Notes under the pieces: generated by a model
The model's database searches: none
Told to the model about the DNA's origin: nothing
What the model saw: only the letters and a program-made list of their open reading frames with translations
Shown here: piece after piece, positions 1 to 9,804 of the stretch
Layout: every line of letters begins with the position of its first letter
Numbering within the stretch: the stretch's first letter is position 1
DNA from: Noviherbaspirillum pedocola
GTDB lineage: Bacteria; Pseudomonadota; Gammaproteobacteria; Burkholderiales; Burkholderiaceae_D
Assembly (NCBI RefSeq): GCF_016632335.1
Contig: NZ_JAEPBG010000001.1
Span: 496,001 to 560,000, forward strand
Length of the DNA: 64,000 bases
Reading direction: 5' to 3'
Position numbers and translations under genes: made by a program

Positions 1-333
1 GCGCGCATCGCCGAGCGCTTCGATACGATGCTGGCAGCGCCGGGCGGCGGCCTGATCGAGGAAGTGCGACAGTTGCGCGCGCGCGGCGATCTGCACCTCG
101 GCCTGCCGTCCATGCGCTGCGTCGGTTACCGCCAGGCTTGGGAATATCTGGATGGCGACTACGATCTCCCAACGCTGCGCGACAAGGGCATCGCCGCGAC
201 GCGCCAGTTGGCCAAGCGCCAGCTGACCTGGCTGCGCTCGATGCCGGACCGCATTGCGCTGGACTGTCTGCAAGCGGATGTGGCCGGACAAATCCTGCAG
301 CGCATCCGCATGTTTTCCGAACAAGGTGAATAA
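1..333 (+). CDS. miaA: tRNA dimethylallyltransferase, C-terminal part (5' end outside window)
   Basis: Transfers a dimethylallyl group to N6 of A37 in tRNAs that read codons starting with U, the step before MiaB thiomethylation. Only the last 110 codons are present, open from base 1 to the TAA at 331. The visible part includes the family signature [12 protein letters not shown] and, about 30 residues on, [16 protein letters not shown], both typical of the MiaA C-terminal half. MiaA proteins are normally about 310 residues, so roughly two thirds lie upstream of the window. miaB, acting next on the same tRNA position, lies about 41 kb away. Family assignment is confident. Confidence 0.93.
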   Translation, partial: ARIAERFDTMLAAPGGGLIEEVRQLRARGDLHLGLPSMRCVGYRQAWEYLDGDYDLPTLRDKGIAATRQLAKRQLTWLRSMPDRIALDCLQADVAGQILQRIRMFSEQGE

Positions 334-388
334 AAATTGCCCATCGGCTTGACAGATGGGGTACCAGGCCTCAGAATCCTGGGCTCTC

Positions 389-465
389 GGTGATATAGCT
401 CAGTTGGTTAGAGCACAGCACTCATAATGCTGGGGTCGGTGGTTCAAGTCCACCTATCACCACCA
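389..465 (+). tRNA. tRNA-Met (CAT anticodon), elongator type
   Basis: A complete cloverleaf of 77 bases including an encoded CCA end. The acceptor arms are GGTGATA and TATCACC, the D arm is GCTC/GAGC, the anticodon stem CAGCA/TGCTG encloses loop CTCATAA with anticodon CAT, and the T loop is GTTCAAGTC. The anticodon arm and variable loop closely resemble E. coli elongator tRNA-Met. A C34-lysidine-modified tRNA-Ile also has CAT in DNA, so identity rests on this resemblance. Confidence 0.93.
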
Positions 466-495
466 GGAACACCGCAAACTTCAACGAAGTTTGCC

Positions 496-538
496 AAAAA
501 AGCCCCCTCAGAACGTAAAGCGCTTAGGGGGCTTTTTC
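496..538 (+). terminator. Rho-independent terminator after tRNA-Met
   Basis: Arms AGCCCCCT (501-508) and AGGGGGCT (526-533) enclose a 17-base loop. A-run and T-run flanks extend the stem, and the right arm is followed by TTTTT. It ends the miaA/tRNA-Met side. Because the flanks are A and T runs it could also act on the minus-strand kinase transcript that ends at 622. Confidence 0.85.
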
Positions 539-621
539 ATGCCCGTTGCGCCGATGTTTGCCAATTGACATCCGGCCCTTTTGCGGGCACCTCCCCCCTG
601 GAATGAGGAAGGCCGCGCGCC

Positions 622-2733
622 TCAGACAGGCAAGGCCATGGCTGGTTCGCTGCCCGTTCCGGACGCCGATAACGCGGCCTTCACCTTGCGCGCAAGATCA
701 GCGCGCCCATAGGGTTTATGCAGGACATCGATGGCGAATTCGCCCTGCGTCAGCTCTGCGCGACGGTCCGCGTATCCGGTGGTGTACAGCACTCTCAGGC
801 CGGGGTCGAGCTGGCGCGCCGCCCTGGCCAGCCCGACCCCGTCCAGGCGTCCGGGCATGACGAGGTCTGTCAGAAGCAGGTCGTATCGCTTCTCGAGCAT
901 CAGCAGCTCCAGCGCCTGGTCTGCATTGCTTGCCGATTCGACGCGATAGCCCAACGACGTCAGCGAGCGCTCGACATGGCGACGCACGGCATCATCGTCT
1001 TCTACCAGCAGAATGTGTTCCCCACGACCTGCTGCGGCGGGCTCGCGTTTGAGCGGCGCCTTGGCCCGCGCGTCGCAGCTCGCGGGGAGAAACAGGCTTA
1101 CCGTCGTTCCCTTGCCCGGCGTGGACCGCATCGTCACATGGCCATCGGATTGCTTGGCGAAGCCATACACCATGCTCAGCCCGAGGCCGGTGCCGGCGCC
1201 TTTGGGCTTGGTGCTGAAGAACGGTTCGAACGCCCGGTCCTGCACGTCGGTCGTCATCCCGACCCCGGTATCGCTGACCGAGAGCGCGATGTAGCGGCGG
1301 CCCGGCGGCAGTTCAGGAAACCGCGCTGCGGCGTCGGCGGCGACTTCGGCGGTCTCCATCGTCAATGCACCGCCTCTGGGCATGGCGTCGCGCGCGTTGA
1401 CACACAAGTTGAGTACCGCCGACTCCAGCTGCGCCTGGTCGACGAGCGTCAGGCAATGGGGCGCCGAGGTTTTTACCTTCACCTCGATGTCCTCGCCCAG
1501 CACGCGCCTCAACATACCTTCCATTCCCGCCAGCACTTCGTCGAGCCGGATCACGACCGGGTCCAGCGCCTGCTGGCGCGCAAACGACAGCAGGCGCCTG
1601 GTCAGCGCCGCCGCGCGTTCGCCGGCGCTCTGAACGATCTTCGCCAACTCGTGCAAATTCTCATGCCGCTCCTTTGCCTGCTCGGCAATGACTTCCGCGC
1701 TGCCGTTGATGACCGTGAGCAGATTGTTGAAATCGTGGGCAATGCCGCCGGTCAGCTGGCCGAGTGAATCGAGCCGCTGTGCCTGGGCCAGCCGCTCCTG
1801 CGCTTCCTTTTCCCGGGTAATGTCGATGACGGCGGCCGCCAGCTGTGTCGGCGCGCCGGCAGCGTCAGTGATCAGCCAGACATAGTTGTGCACCCAGACA
1901 GTACAGCCGGCGCTGTTCAGGTAGCGCTTCTGCAGGTGGAAATGGCTGATTTCACCAGCGATCAGGGCACTGAGCAATTCCCGGTTCCTTGGCACGTCCG
2001 CGGGATGGGTGAAATCGAAGAGCGACTTCTCCATGAGTTCCTGCGCACCGTAACCGAGGATATCGACGAGGCGGTGGTTGGCCTCGACGAGACGCCCATC
2101 GAGGGTGGCAATGCCAAATCCGACCACAGTATTGGTGAACAGCGCGCGCAGGCGCTGCTCGCTGGCGCGAATCCGCTCGTCCGACACACAACGCTCCAGC
2201 GCGCCGCCTGCCGCGCGCGCGAGCGTCTCCAGCAGCGAGACCTCGACGTCGCTCGGCCTGCGCGTGTTCGCCCAGTACGCGCCGATTGCCGCGCTCGGCT
2301 GAACACGGCCCAGCGGCACCATGACGAGGCTGCGGACGAATGTCGGGCGGTACACCCCATGAGGAATTCTAGGATCGACAAACACATCGGGAACGATCGC
2401 CGTTTGGCAATTCAACATTGCCCAGCCGGAAATGCACGAGATCAGCGGAAAGCGCTGCCCTTCCCAAAGTGGCCCCAGCGGAGAGTCGGATCGCGCATAG
2501 AAGCACTCTTCGCCCTCCCGCAGCACCACCGTGACCCCGTCGGCCCCAACCAGCGTGCGTGCGAACTTGCACAAGACGCCAAGCACGCCGCCGCGGCTGT
2601 GCGCCGCCATCAATTCCTCGAGCGCCTCGGCCAGCAGCCTGAAAGATTGCTGGCCCCTGCCCGCTTCTGCGGCAGCAGCGCGTGCGCGCGTGCGCTTGTG
2701 GCCGCCGATGCTTCGTTTTGCCATTCTTGTCAT
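622..2733 (-). CDS. GAF-PAS hybrid sensor histidine kinase with C-terminal receiver
   Basis: A soluble hybrid kinase of about 703 residues. Domains in order: GAF (about 30-185), PAS with a PAC end (190-320), HisKA with the phosphoacceptor in [11 protein letters not shown] (the H-D-F-N-N form of HPK4 kinases), and HATPase_c with N box [12 protein letters not shown]1 DTGVGM and G2 [13 protein letters not shown] receiver follows with acidic pair EDDD, phosphoacceptor in LLTDLVMP and lysine in HKPYG. No membrane segment is seen. I chose the ATG at 2733 because the longer frame runs into the upstream kinase gene and codes low-complexity residues; the ribosome site is weak, and an ATG at 2724 is possible. 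It is the last gene of a probable minus-strand run. The signal is unknown; the receiver may pass phosphate to a separate partner. Confidence 0.85.
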   Translation of the reverse strand: MTRMAKRSIGGHKRTRARAAAAEAGRGQQSFRLLAEALEELMAAHSRGGVLGVLCKFARTLVGADGVTVVLREGEECFYARSDSPLGPLWEGQRFPLISCISGWAMLNCQTAIVPDVFVDPRIPHGVYRPTFVRSLVMVPLGRVQPSAAIGAYWANTRRPSDVEVSLLETLARAAGGALERCVSDERIRASEQRLRALFTNTVVGFGIATLDGRLVEANHRLVDILGYGAQELMEKSLFDFTHPADVPRNRELLSALIAGEISHFHLQKRYLNSAGCTVWVHNYVWLITDAAGAPTQLAAAVIDITREKEAQERLAQAQRLDSLGQLTGGIAHDFNNLLTVINGSAEVIAEQAKERHENLHELAKIVQSAGERAAALTRRLLSFARQQALDPVVIRLDEVLAGMEGMLRRVLGEDIEVKVKTSAPHCLTLVDQAQLESAVLNLCVNARDAMPRGGALTMETAEVAADAAARFPELPPGRRYIALSVSDTGVGMTTDVQDRAFEPFFSTKPKGAGTGLGLSMVYGFAKQSDGHVTMRSTPGKGTTVSLFLPASCDARAKAPLKREPAAAGRGEHILLVEDDDAVRRHVERSLTSLGYRVESASNADQALELLMLEKRYDLLLTDLVMPGRLDGVGLARAARQLDPGLRVLYTTGYADRRAELTQGEFAIDVLHKPYGRADLARKVKAALSASGTGSEPAMALPV

Positions 2734-2857
2734 ATCAGGATGAGGTGGCGCGGCATGTCGATGGGGTCGGGCCATGTCAGCGCTGCAGCGCCGGTTGAAG
2801 GGGAAAGATTCATATGGGGGAACGAGCAGTCGATTGCAAGCAGGGTCGTGGCGATTG

Positions 2858-4543
2858 CTAAAGGATGGCCAAGCGCCGCCGAACGGCCACGATCGTTCCG
2901 CATCCCGGCCTGCCATGGATGCGCAGGGATGCGCGGATGCTGGCCGCCCGTTCCCGCATCCCGGTAAGGCCGATCGCGTCCGCGCTGCACGCCGTCTCGC
3001 GTGCGATGCCCACGCCGTTGTCATGGATGCGCACCACGAAGTTCAGCCCGCGCACGCCGATATGGATCGTGACCGCGCTCGCGTTCGCGTGGCGCAGCAC
3101 ATTGGTCAGAGCCTCCTGGCAGATGCGCAGCAGCTCGCCTGCGACGAACTGGGACGGCTCGACATACCCGGCCGTGTCGTGGACGAGCCGGCAGCTCAGG
3201 TGGGTCCGCCGCTGCCAGTCGGCGGTAAGCCAGCGCAAGGCCGCCAGCAGACCGCCGCGCTCCAGGGCCGGCGGCCGCAGCAGGATCGAAATGTTCTGGA
3301 CCGAGGCGATCGCCATGTCGATGCTCGACAGCGCCGAGCGCAGTTCACCGAGCGCGACCGTCTCCACCGGAGCGGATGAAGCCGTGCGCGAGCGTTCCTC
3401 CAGCAGCCGCAACTCGATCTTCGCGGCGGTAAGCAATTGCCCCAGCTGGTCGTGCACCTCGCGCGCCAGCCGCCGTCGCTCGTCCACCCGCACGCTCTGG
3501 ATCGTATCGAGCAGCTTGCGCAATTCCTGCTGCGATTGGCGCAGGCGCATGAGTTCGCTCTCGCGCCGCACCTCGGCGCGGCGCGCCTGCGCCATCCGTA
3601 CGTTGGCGCGAATGCGGGCAACCAGTTCCTTCGCGCTGAAAGGCTTGGCGACGAAATCGTCCGCGCCGGCGCGCAGTGCGCGCACGCGCGACTCCTCGTC
3701 GGCATGGCCGGAGAGCATGATCACCGGCACCGTGCTCAGGCGCTCGTTGCGGCGCAATGCCCGCAATACGTCGATGCCGTCCATATCGGGAAGCAGCTTG
3801 TCCACCAGGATCGCGTCGGGCTGGACCGAGGCTGCCAGGTCCAGTCCATGCTGCCCGCGCTCGGCCGCATGGAACGCGAAGCCGCGTTGACGCAACAGGC
3901 GCCGGATGTGCGCCATCAACATGGGCTCGTCATCGATGAGCAAAACCTTGATGACCTCGTGAACCGGGGCCGCGTCGGCGTCGGCGTCGGCGCCGGGCGC
4001 AGCGCTGCGCCGTGCCTGCCCGAGAAGGCAGTCGCCCATGCGCTGCGCAATCAGGTTGATCTCCGCGGCAAAAGCCCGGCTTATCGCCGCCGAGCGCAAC
4101 GCGAACAGCACGTAGCCGGAATGATGCGCTTCCAGGGTAAAAGGAACCGCGGCACAGGCGCGCGCCTGTTCAAGCCAGGGCGGCGCGGATTTCACTTCGA
4201 AAACGACCAGCCGGTCGCGCTCAGTGCGGCCGGCCGGCCCCAGCAGCGCGTTCACTGCTTCCGGCGTGGGCGCCGCAGCAAACCCGGCATGCGAACGCAA
4301 TTGCGGCGCTTCATGGCACTCATCGGATGCGAACAGCGCGATGCCGCACACTTCTTCCTGCACCGCCGGCAGCACGCGCGCGGCGAGGTCACGCGCCTCG
4401 ACATCGGCCGCCAGCGCAAGGGTAATCGCGGCATAGGAGCGCATGCGGCTCTCGATTTCGTCGCGCTCCTCGTCCGATCCGCTCGGCATCTCGTGCATTG
4501 GCTGTTCAGTCATCAGGCGTACCGCTCCATCCTGCTGCAACAT
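2858..4543 (-). CDS. Receiver-HisKA_3 (NarX/DesK-type) histidine kinase
   Basis: A 561-residue cytosolic protein. The N-terminal 180 residues look GAF-like. A full receiver (about 200-315) has DDE acidic residues, phosphoacceptor in ILVDKLLPDMDG and lysine in VAKPFS. A coiled-coil linker leads to HisKA_3 with the histidine in RRRLAREVHDQLGQ, then HATPase_c (EALTNVLRHA; DNGVGI; GLTGMRERA). HisKA_3 kinases normally phosphorylate NarL/LuxR-type regulators, and two such regulators lie at 12846 and 16810, so they are plausible partners (inference). The receiver lies before the kinase core, so the enzyme is itself under input from another kinase. It starts 9 bases after the EAL gene; an ATG at 4513 is an alternative start. 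Confidence 0.83.
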   Translation of the reverse strand: MLQQDGAVRLMTEQPMHEMPSGSDEERDEIESRMRSYAAITLALAADVEARDLAARVLPAVQEEVCGIALFASDECHEAPQLRSHAGFAAAPTPEAVNALLGPAGRTERDRLVVFEVKSAPPWLEQARACAAVPFTLEAHHSGYVLFALRSAAISRAFAAEINLIAQRMGDCLLGQARRSAAPGADADADAAPVHEVIKVLLIDDEPMLMAHIRRLLRQRGFAFHAAERGQHGLDLAASVQPDAILVDKLLPDMDGIDVLRALRRNERLSTVPVIMLSGHADEESRVRALRAGADDFVAKPFSAKELVARIRANVRMAQARRAEVRRESELMRLRQSQQELRKLLDTIQSVRVDERRRLAREVHDQLGQLLTAAKIELRLLEERSRTASSAPVETVALGELRSALSSIDMAIASVQNISILLRPPALERGGLLAALRWLTADWQRRTHLSCRLVHDTAGYVEPSQFVAGELLRICQEALTNVLRHANASAVTIHIGVRGLNFVVRIHDNGVGIARETACSADAIGLTGMRERAASIRASLRIHGRPGCGTIVAVRRRLAIL

Positions 4544-4552
4544 CGCGGCTGG

Positions 4553-5719
4553 TCATCTGTCGCGCTCCCGTATCCAGAGACTGGCGGAATCGGCCCGCAT
4601 CGGGGGAGCGATGGCATAGCCCTGGACCGCGTCGCAGCCCATCGCCGCCAGCGCTGCGGCCGTGCCTTCCCGTTCAACCCCTTCGGCAACGGTGCTCATT
4701 CCCATTTGCTGCGCCAGGCCAATGCTGGAATGCACGACCGAGCGCATGGCCGCCGAGTGATGCATGTCCGCGACAAACGATTTATCGATCTTCAACTCCG
4801 TGAACGGGAACATCGCGAGCTGGGACATCGACGAGTAGCCCATGCCGAAATCGTCGATGGCCAGTCCGAATCCCTTGATGCGCAAACGGCTGAGCACCTC
4901 GGAGGCGCCGAGCGCATCACAGATCTGGCTCGTTTCGGTGATTTCCAGCACGACGCGCTCGCGTGCGACCCTGGCGGCATGGCACCGGTCCGCCAGGCGC
5001 TCCGGCAAGCCCGCATCGAGAGACGAACCGGATATGTTGAGTTCCAGGCTCGGCATTGCGGTCGATGCGAGGCCGGCAAACCAGGCCAGGCTGATCTCGA
5101 CGATGCGGTCGGTCAACGCTCCGATCCTGCCGGTGCCTTCGGCAAGCGGGATGAACGTATCGGGACTGAGTATGCCGAGCGTCGGATGGTCCCACCGGAC
5201 CAGCGCTTCGATTCCCGACACGCGCTGCTGCGCCAGCAGCCATTTCGGCTGGTAGACGACGAAGAATTCGTCGTTGCGCAGGCCCCGCTCCAGCTCTTCG
5301 GCAAGCAACGCGGGCCCCTGCGCCTGCTCCGTGCCGCCCGCCGCTGCGGCCGGACTGGCGGCCAGCAGGGCACGCAGCGCGCGGGTCGAAAAGGGCTTTG
5401 CCAGCACACCGAGCACCGGCAGGCCGCGGGCCTGGGCCGAGCGCTGCGCCGCCTGCAGTACGCGTCCGCCCAGCCCGCTGGCGATGATGATGCCCGCTGT
5501 CGCCCGTGCCTGCGCCAGGCGGGACAACACTTCCACCCCATCCAGTTCCGGCATCACCAGGTCGATGAAGACATGCGACGGCTGCCAATGTCCAAGCTGC
5601 TCGAAAAACTGATCGGCGTTGGAGCAATAGCGCGCCAGCATGCCTGCGCGCTGGGCGATTTTCTCTACCATCCGGCCGACCGCTGGCTCATCGTCAAATA
5701 TCAGCAAGCGGCCGGTCAT
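4553..5719 (-). CDS. Receiver-EAL cyclic-di-GMP phosphodiesterase
   Basis: A 388-residue response regulator predicted to hydrolyse c-di-GMP to pGpG. The receiver (about 3-120) has phosphoacceptor in VFIDLVMPELDG and lysine in LAKPFS. The EAL domain (about 145-380) keeps all the residues I can check: EAL in GIEALVRW, the Asn in ELNISG, Glu in LEITET, the loop-6 pair in IDDFGMGYSS, Lys in LKIDKSF, Glu in VAEGVE and Gln in AVQGYAIAPPM. It is therefore likely active. Its start overlaps the stop of the preceding hybrid kinase by 4 bases (ATGA), which implies translational coupling and fits phosphotransfer from that kinase. Confidence 0.9.
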   Translation of the reverse strand: MTGRLLIFDDEPAVGRMVEKIAQRAGMLARYCSNADQFFEQLGHWQPSHVFIDLVMPELDGVEVLSRLAQARATAGIIIASGLGGRVLQAAQRSAQARGLPVLGVLAKPFSTRALRALLAASPAAAAGGTEQAQGPALLAEELERGLRNDEFFVVYQPKWLLAQQRVSGIEALVRWDHPTLGILSPDTFIPLAEGTGRIGALTDRIVEISLAWFAGLASTAMPSLELNISGSSLDAGLPERLADRCHAARVARERVVLEITETSQICDALGASEVLSRLRIKGFGLAIDDFGMGYSSMSQLAMFPFTELKIDKSFVADMHHSAAMRSVVHSSIGLAQQMGMSTVAEGVEREGTAAALAAMGCDAVQGYAIAPPMRADSASLWIRERDR

Positions 5720-8700
5720 GATCGTCCTTCCGGCGCATCGGGAGGTTCCTGCAGGGTGCCGGGTTCTTCGTTCAGCGCCGCATCGACCGCGTCAACCAGC
5801 TCATTCTTTCCATAGGGCTTGCAAAGAATGCTGTAGCGCGCGCTGACCGGCCCCTGGCGCTGGAAGGCATCGAAGGGGTAACCCGAGCTCAGCAGCACAC
5901 GCAGGCCCGGCCGGCGTTCCCTGGCCTGCTCCGCCAGCTCGATGCCCGTCATCGACGGCATGATGATGTCGGTAAAGAGCAGGTCGCACTGCAATCCGCT
6001 GTCGAGCATGGCCAGCGCCTGCGCCGCAGTGGCGCAGGCTGTCACGGCATAGCCCAGTTCCTGCAGGCGCGCGTCGATAGCCTGGCGCACGTCCGGATCG
6101 TCCTCGACCAGCAGGATGCGGTGGCCAGCGTCGGACAATCGCGCGCTGCGAACGGCATTCGCCGTCAGCGCCATCCTGTTGGAACGGGGCAGATACAGCC
6201 TCACCACGGTGCCATGTCCGGGCTCGGAGTCGATCGTCAGATTGCCGCTCGATTGCTTGGCAAAGCCATAGACCATGCTCAGCCCGAGCCCGCTTCCCCC
6301 CGATTCTCCCTTGGTGGTGAAAAAGGGTTCGAAGACCTGATCGAGAAACTCGTGGGAGATTCCCACGCCGGTGTCGGTCACGGCCACGACCACATACTGG
6401 CCCGGGGCCAGCGCCTCGCCATCCTCCGCGCTGGCCTGCTCGACGTTGACATTGGTCACCTCGATCGACAGGCTCCCGCCATCCGGCATCGCATCGCGCG
6501 CATTGATGCACAGGTTCAGTATCGATGCTTCCAGCTGGCCGCGGTCGACGTACACCTGCCACGAGTCCGGCGGAAAGCGCAGGCGCAACACGATGTTTTC
6601 GTGCAGGCTGCGCTCGAGCAGCGGCCGTGCCGATTCAAGAACTTCGCGCTGGTCCAGCAAATCGGGCTCGAGCGACTGGCGTCGCGCAAAGGCTAGCAGC
6701 CGATAGGTCAGCCCGGCGGCGCGCTGGCCAGCCATCAGGATCATCTCGGCCAGTTCCGCCAGTGACGGGTTGGCCTGGAGCTCATCGGCCAGCTCTTCGG
6801 CGTTGCCGATGATCACCGTAAGCCAGTTGTTGAAGTCATGCGCGATGCCGCCCGTCAGCCGTCCCAGCGATTCGAGCTTCTGCACCTGCGCCAGGCGCTG
6901 CTCGATGGCGATCTTTTCGCTCAGATCGGTGACCACGGAGAGGATCGCGCGCGGCGAACCATCCTGGTGGCGCACCAGTATCCAGTGCGCGTGCACGACG
7001 ATGCGACGGCCGTCGCGCGCAGACTGGATGATGCGACCGGTGAAGTCGCCCGTGCGCATCAGCGCCTGCATGGCGCTTTCAAAATCCTCCGCGGGACAAG
7101 CGGCATAAAGGGTCTCGGACACCGGGCGGCCGATCACCTCCTCCGCTGACCATCCATATCGCAGTTCCGCCGCCCTGTTCCAGTACAACACGCGATTGTT
7201 CAAGTCGCGCAAAAGGATGGCGTCGGTCGCGTAATCGAGCAACTCGGCCTGTTCGCGCAATCTGCTTTCCTGACGTTTGCGCTCGGTGATGTCGAGGATG
7301 CTGCCTACCATCCTCACCGCCCTGCCCTGCCCGTCCAGGATCAGGAAGCAGCGGTGCAGCACTTCGAGCTGCGCCGCGGGATCGCCACCAAGCCGGTACT
7401 CCTCGCTCCAGTGCTCGTTGCGCGCAACCACGCTTGCGCGCAGGCTCGCCTGCACACGCTGCCGGTCCGCCGGGTCGATACGGTCCAGCCAATCCTCCAG
7501 GGTAGCGACCGTCGCCAACATGGCTCCGAGCGCCTGGCCGGCGCTCTCGCCGCACGATAGCGCGTCGCTCTTGATATCCCAGTCCCATACCGCGTCATTG
7601 GTCGCGCGACTGATGTAACGAAAGCGCTGTTCGCTTTCGGCCAGCGATTCGGCGAGGCGCTTGAGCTCGAGCGACCTGAGCACGATCTCGGCTTCCTGCC
7701 CTGCTCTCTCTGGCAAGGGCTCCCGCTCGCGCCCGGCCTGCTGTGCAAAGACATAGTCGGTGACATCTTCGACGCGGTGAATGATGAAGGCGACGTTCCC
7801 GTCCGCATCCAGCACCGGCGAATTGATGGGGCTCCAGTATCTGGTCTCGAATCCGCCGCCCTGTTCCTGCGGTCGCCGGATGGGATAGCGCTGCACCGCC
7901 ATGACATCCGGCGCCTTGCTCGCGCGCACCCGGTTGAGAGACGCCAACAAGGCCGCCACTCCGGTGGCGTGCTGACCTTCGGGATCGTCGGGAAAGACAT
8001 CGAACATTTCCCGTCCCATGATCTGCTCGCGAGCGACCATCGTTGCCTTCAGGTAGGTATCGCTGACCGCAACGATCTGGTAGCGCTCCGGCGTGAGCAC
8101 CAGGTACGGCGTTGGCGAAGACTCGAAGATGGCGCGGAATTGCTGCTGGGCGCGCTCGGCTTGCCGCCGCAATGCTTCCTGCATCTCGGCGTTGCGCTTT
8201 TCCTGAGTAATGTCCCGTACGGCAGCGGTGAGCACCGTAACGCCGCGACGCCCCGACCTGAGCGCCGCGCATTCATGGACCCAGCGCACCCGCCCGGAAG
8301 GCTGCACGAGCCGGTACTCGACCTCCTTGACCAAGCCGTCCAGCATGGCCGCATGCGCCTGCCTGACACGGTCGCGATCCTGCGGGTGGACAGCGTCAAG
8401 GAAATCGGCCAGCCCGGCAACAGTGGAAGCCTGCGAAAGTTCAAGCATGCGTTCCAGTTCCGGCGACAGGCGCATGCGGCCGGTGCGCGGTTCGTAATTC
8501 CAGCTGGCGACCTGTGCCAGTGTATGCGCGGCTTCCAGCCGTTCGAGGTGCTCGACCTGATCGGCCCACGCCGCGCGCACCGAAGCATGGCCGCCGATCG
8601 CCCTCAGCAAGCGCAACAAAGCGGCCTGCTGCGCGCTATCCCAGCTGCGCTCATGCGCATCGGCGAGCACGATGCTCACCTGCGCCGTGGCGCTTGCCCC

Positions 8701-8994
8701 GATGCTCAACTGTGCGGCAAAGATGGTATAAGCGCGCACGCCAGCCGCCGCCAGGCGAGCGGCAAGCTCCACATCAAGCGCGGCAGCGCTGCAATCCTCA
8801 ACGAATACCGCTCCGTCCGATAAGCTGCCGCGCAAAATTTCGAGTACGGCAGCGACCGGTTCGTCCATGTCGGATGTCGCCTGGGCCATTCCCCCGCCGT
8901 CTGCGCGCAATACGAGCTGCGCCCAACGACAACCGGCCATGTATTTAGCAACGGCGATGTAGTCTTCCAAAAATCCCGCTTCTAGCAACGGCAT
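5716..8994 (-). CDS. Multi-PAS hybrid sensor histidine kinase with receiver
   Basis: About 1092 residues. An N-terminal region of about 145 residues has no family I recognise. Four PAS/PAC modules follow (roughly 155-275, 290-420, 460-585, 590-710), then HisKA ([14 protein letters not shown]4 style), HATPase_c ([29 protein letters not shown]) and a receiver with phosphoacceptor in LLFTDIIMPSMTG and lysine in CKPYGK. No membrane helix is evident, so the PAS set probably senses an internal cue. The ATG at 8994 is preceded by GGGGAA; the longer frame to 9180 would overlap the lone receiver gene. It reads into the EAL gene with an ATGA overlap. Its core resembles the kinase at 622-2733, suggesting a duplicated core with different sensors. 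Confidence 0.87.
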   Translation of the reverse strand: MPLLEAGFLEDYIAVAKYMAGCRWAQLVLRADGGGMAQATSDMDEPVAAVLEILRGSLSDGAVFVEDCSAAALDVELAARLAAAGVRAYTIFAAQLSIGASATAQVSIVLADAHERSWDSAQQAALLRLLRAIGGHASVRAAWADQVEHLERLEAAHTLAQVASWNYEPRTGRMRLSPELERMLELSQASTVAGLADFLDAVHPQDRDRVRQAHAAMLDGLVKEVEYRLVQPSGRVRWVHECAALRSGRRGVTVLTAAVRDITQEKRNAEMQEALRRQAERAQQQFRAIFESSPTPYLVLTPERYQIVAVSDTYLKATMVAREQIMGREMFDVFPDDPEGQHATGVAALLASLNRVRASKAPDVMAVQRYPIRRPQEQGGGFETRYWSPINSPVLDADGNVAFIIHRVEDVTDYVFAQQAGREREPLPERAGQEAEIVLRSLELKRLAESLAESEQRFRYISRATNDAVWDWDIKSDALSCGESAGQALGAMLATVATLEDWLDRIDPADRQRVQASLRASVVARNEHWSEEYRLGGDPAAQLEVLHRCFLILDGQGRAVRMVGSILDITERKRQESRLREQAELLDYATDAILLRDLNNRVLYWNRAAELRYGWSAEEVIGRPVSETLYAACPAEDFESAMQALMRTGDFTGRIIQSARDGRRIVVHAHWILVRHQDGSPRAILSVVTDLSEKIAIEQRLAQVQKLESLGRLTGGIAHDFNNWLTVIIGNAEELADELQANPSLAELAEMILMAGQRAAGLTYRLLAFARRQSLEPDLLDQREVLESARPLLERSLHENIVLRLRFPPDSWQVYVDRGQLEASILNLCINARDAMPDGGSLSIEVTNVNVEQASAEDGEALAPGQYVVVAVTDTGVGISHEFLDQVFEPFFTTKGESGGSGLGLSMVYGFAKQSSGNLTIDSEPGHGTVVRLYLPRSNRMALTANAVRSARLSDAGHRILLVEDDPDVRQAIDARLQELGYAVTACATAAQALAMLDSGLQCDLLFTDIIMPSMTGIELAEQARERRPGLRVLLSSGYPFDAFQRQGPVSARYSILCKPYGKNELVDAVDAALNEEPGTLQEPPDAPEGRS

Positions 8995-9100
8995 GCATGA
9001 TTCCCCAAACGATATGGCATCGCAATTCAGCCTAAAGGCAAACCGGGGAAAGGGCTTGGCTGCTGCGATCGGAACCATGCTTCGCGCAAACTGCGCATGT

Positions 9101-9463
9101 CTATGCCACGCCGTTGATTGCCGCCAGAACATTATTGATGGACGCCGGCTTGACCAAGTGCAGCTGGAAGCCGGCCTCAAGCAAAAGACCGCCGATGGAC
9201 GCTTCGCCCCAGGCGGTCAGGGCAATCATCCGGATGCCAACGCCTCCTGGCAGCGTCCGCAGCCGCCGCGCAGTCTCGAACCCATCCATGCCCGGCATGC
9301 CGATATCCAGAAACGCGATGCAGGGATCGAAAGACTGGGCGACCTGCAGCGCTTCCTCCCCCGAATACACTACCCGCACTTCCAGGCCATACAACTCGAG
9401 CAATGCGGCAAGGGAATCCGCCGCATCGACATTGTCATCCACCACCAGAATTCGCCGTTTCAT
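9101..9463 (-). CDS. Single-domain (CheY-like) response regulator
   Basis: A 120-residue stand-alone receiver. It has the acidic pair in VVDDN (residues 9-10), the phosphoacceptor in AFLDIGMPGMDG, Thr in IALTAWG and Lys in LVKPAS. There is no output domain, so it is likely a shuttle or phosphate sink between the hybrid kinases downstream and another partner (inference). It lies first in the minus-strand run, 106 bases before the multi-PAS kinase. Confidence 0.9.
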   Translation of the reverse strand: MKRRILVVDDNVDAADSLAALLELYGLEVRVVYSGEEALQVAQSFDPCIAFLDIGMPGMDGFETARRLRTLPGGVGIRMIALTAWGEASIGGLLLEAGFQLHLVKPASINNVLAAINGVA

Positions 9464-9804
9464 GTTTTATCCGCTTTGGCGCACCTGCAATAGCCGGGCG
9501 GCATTGGTTTTCGAGGCTCGCAGTGTATCTACCGGTCAACGAGCGCAACAATCGTAGGTTTTGCTACAGACCGTCACCTGCTTGCGACCGTGGGCAAGCG
9601 AAAAGGCGGGCCGGCCTCGATCCGTCACCGATGCGCCAGGTCGTGGCAGAGCGTCATCTCACGGTCATGCCGACGACACGCCTGTCGACGCAATTGGGAC
9701 AGCGCGGTCAATGCAGGCAGGCAAGATCTTTTCCGTTCCGGCGCTTGCCGTTCACCGGATTCGCCGCTGCTGCGTGGCGCGATGCCTTTTGCACGCGACT
9801 GGCG
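9464..9804. other. 341-base gap without a supported gene
   Basis: This lies between the end of the PAS-GGDEF-EAL gene (9805) and the start of the lone receiver (9463), both on the minus strand. Open frames here are short and have no recognisable domain. It probably holds the promoter for the receiver-kinase-EAL run, but I see no clear -35/-10 pair. Confidence 0.5.

Noticed and set aside
3437-5815. Long plus-strand open frame of 792 codons opposite the kinase and EAL genes
   Set aside because: It is the high-GC antisense shadow of two genes with clear domains, and its own product has no recognisable motif.
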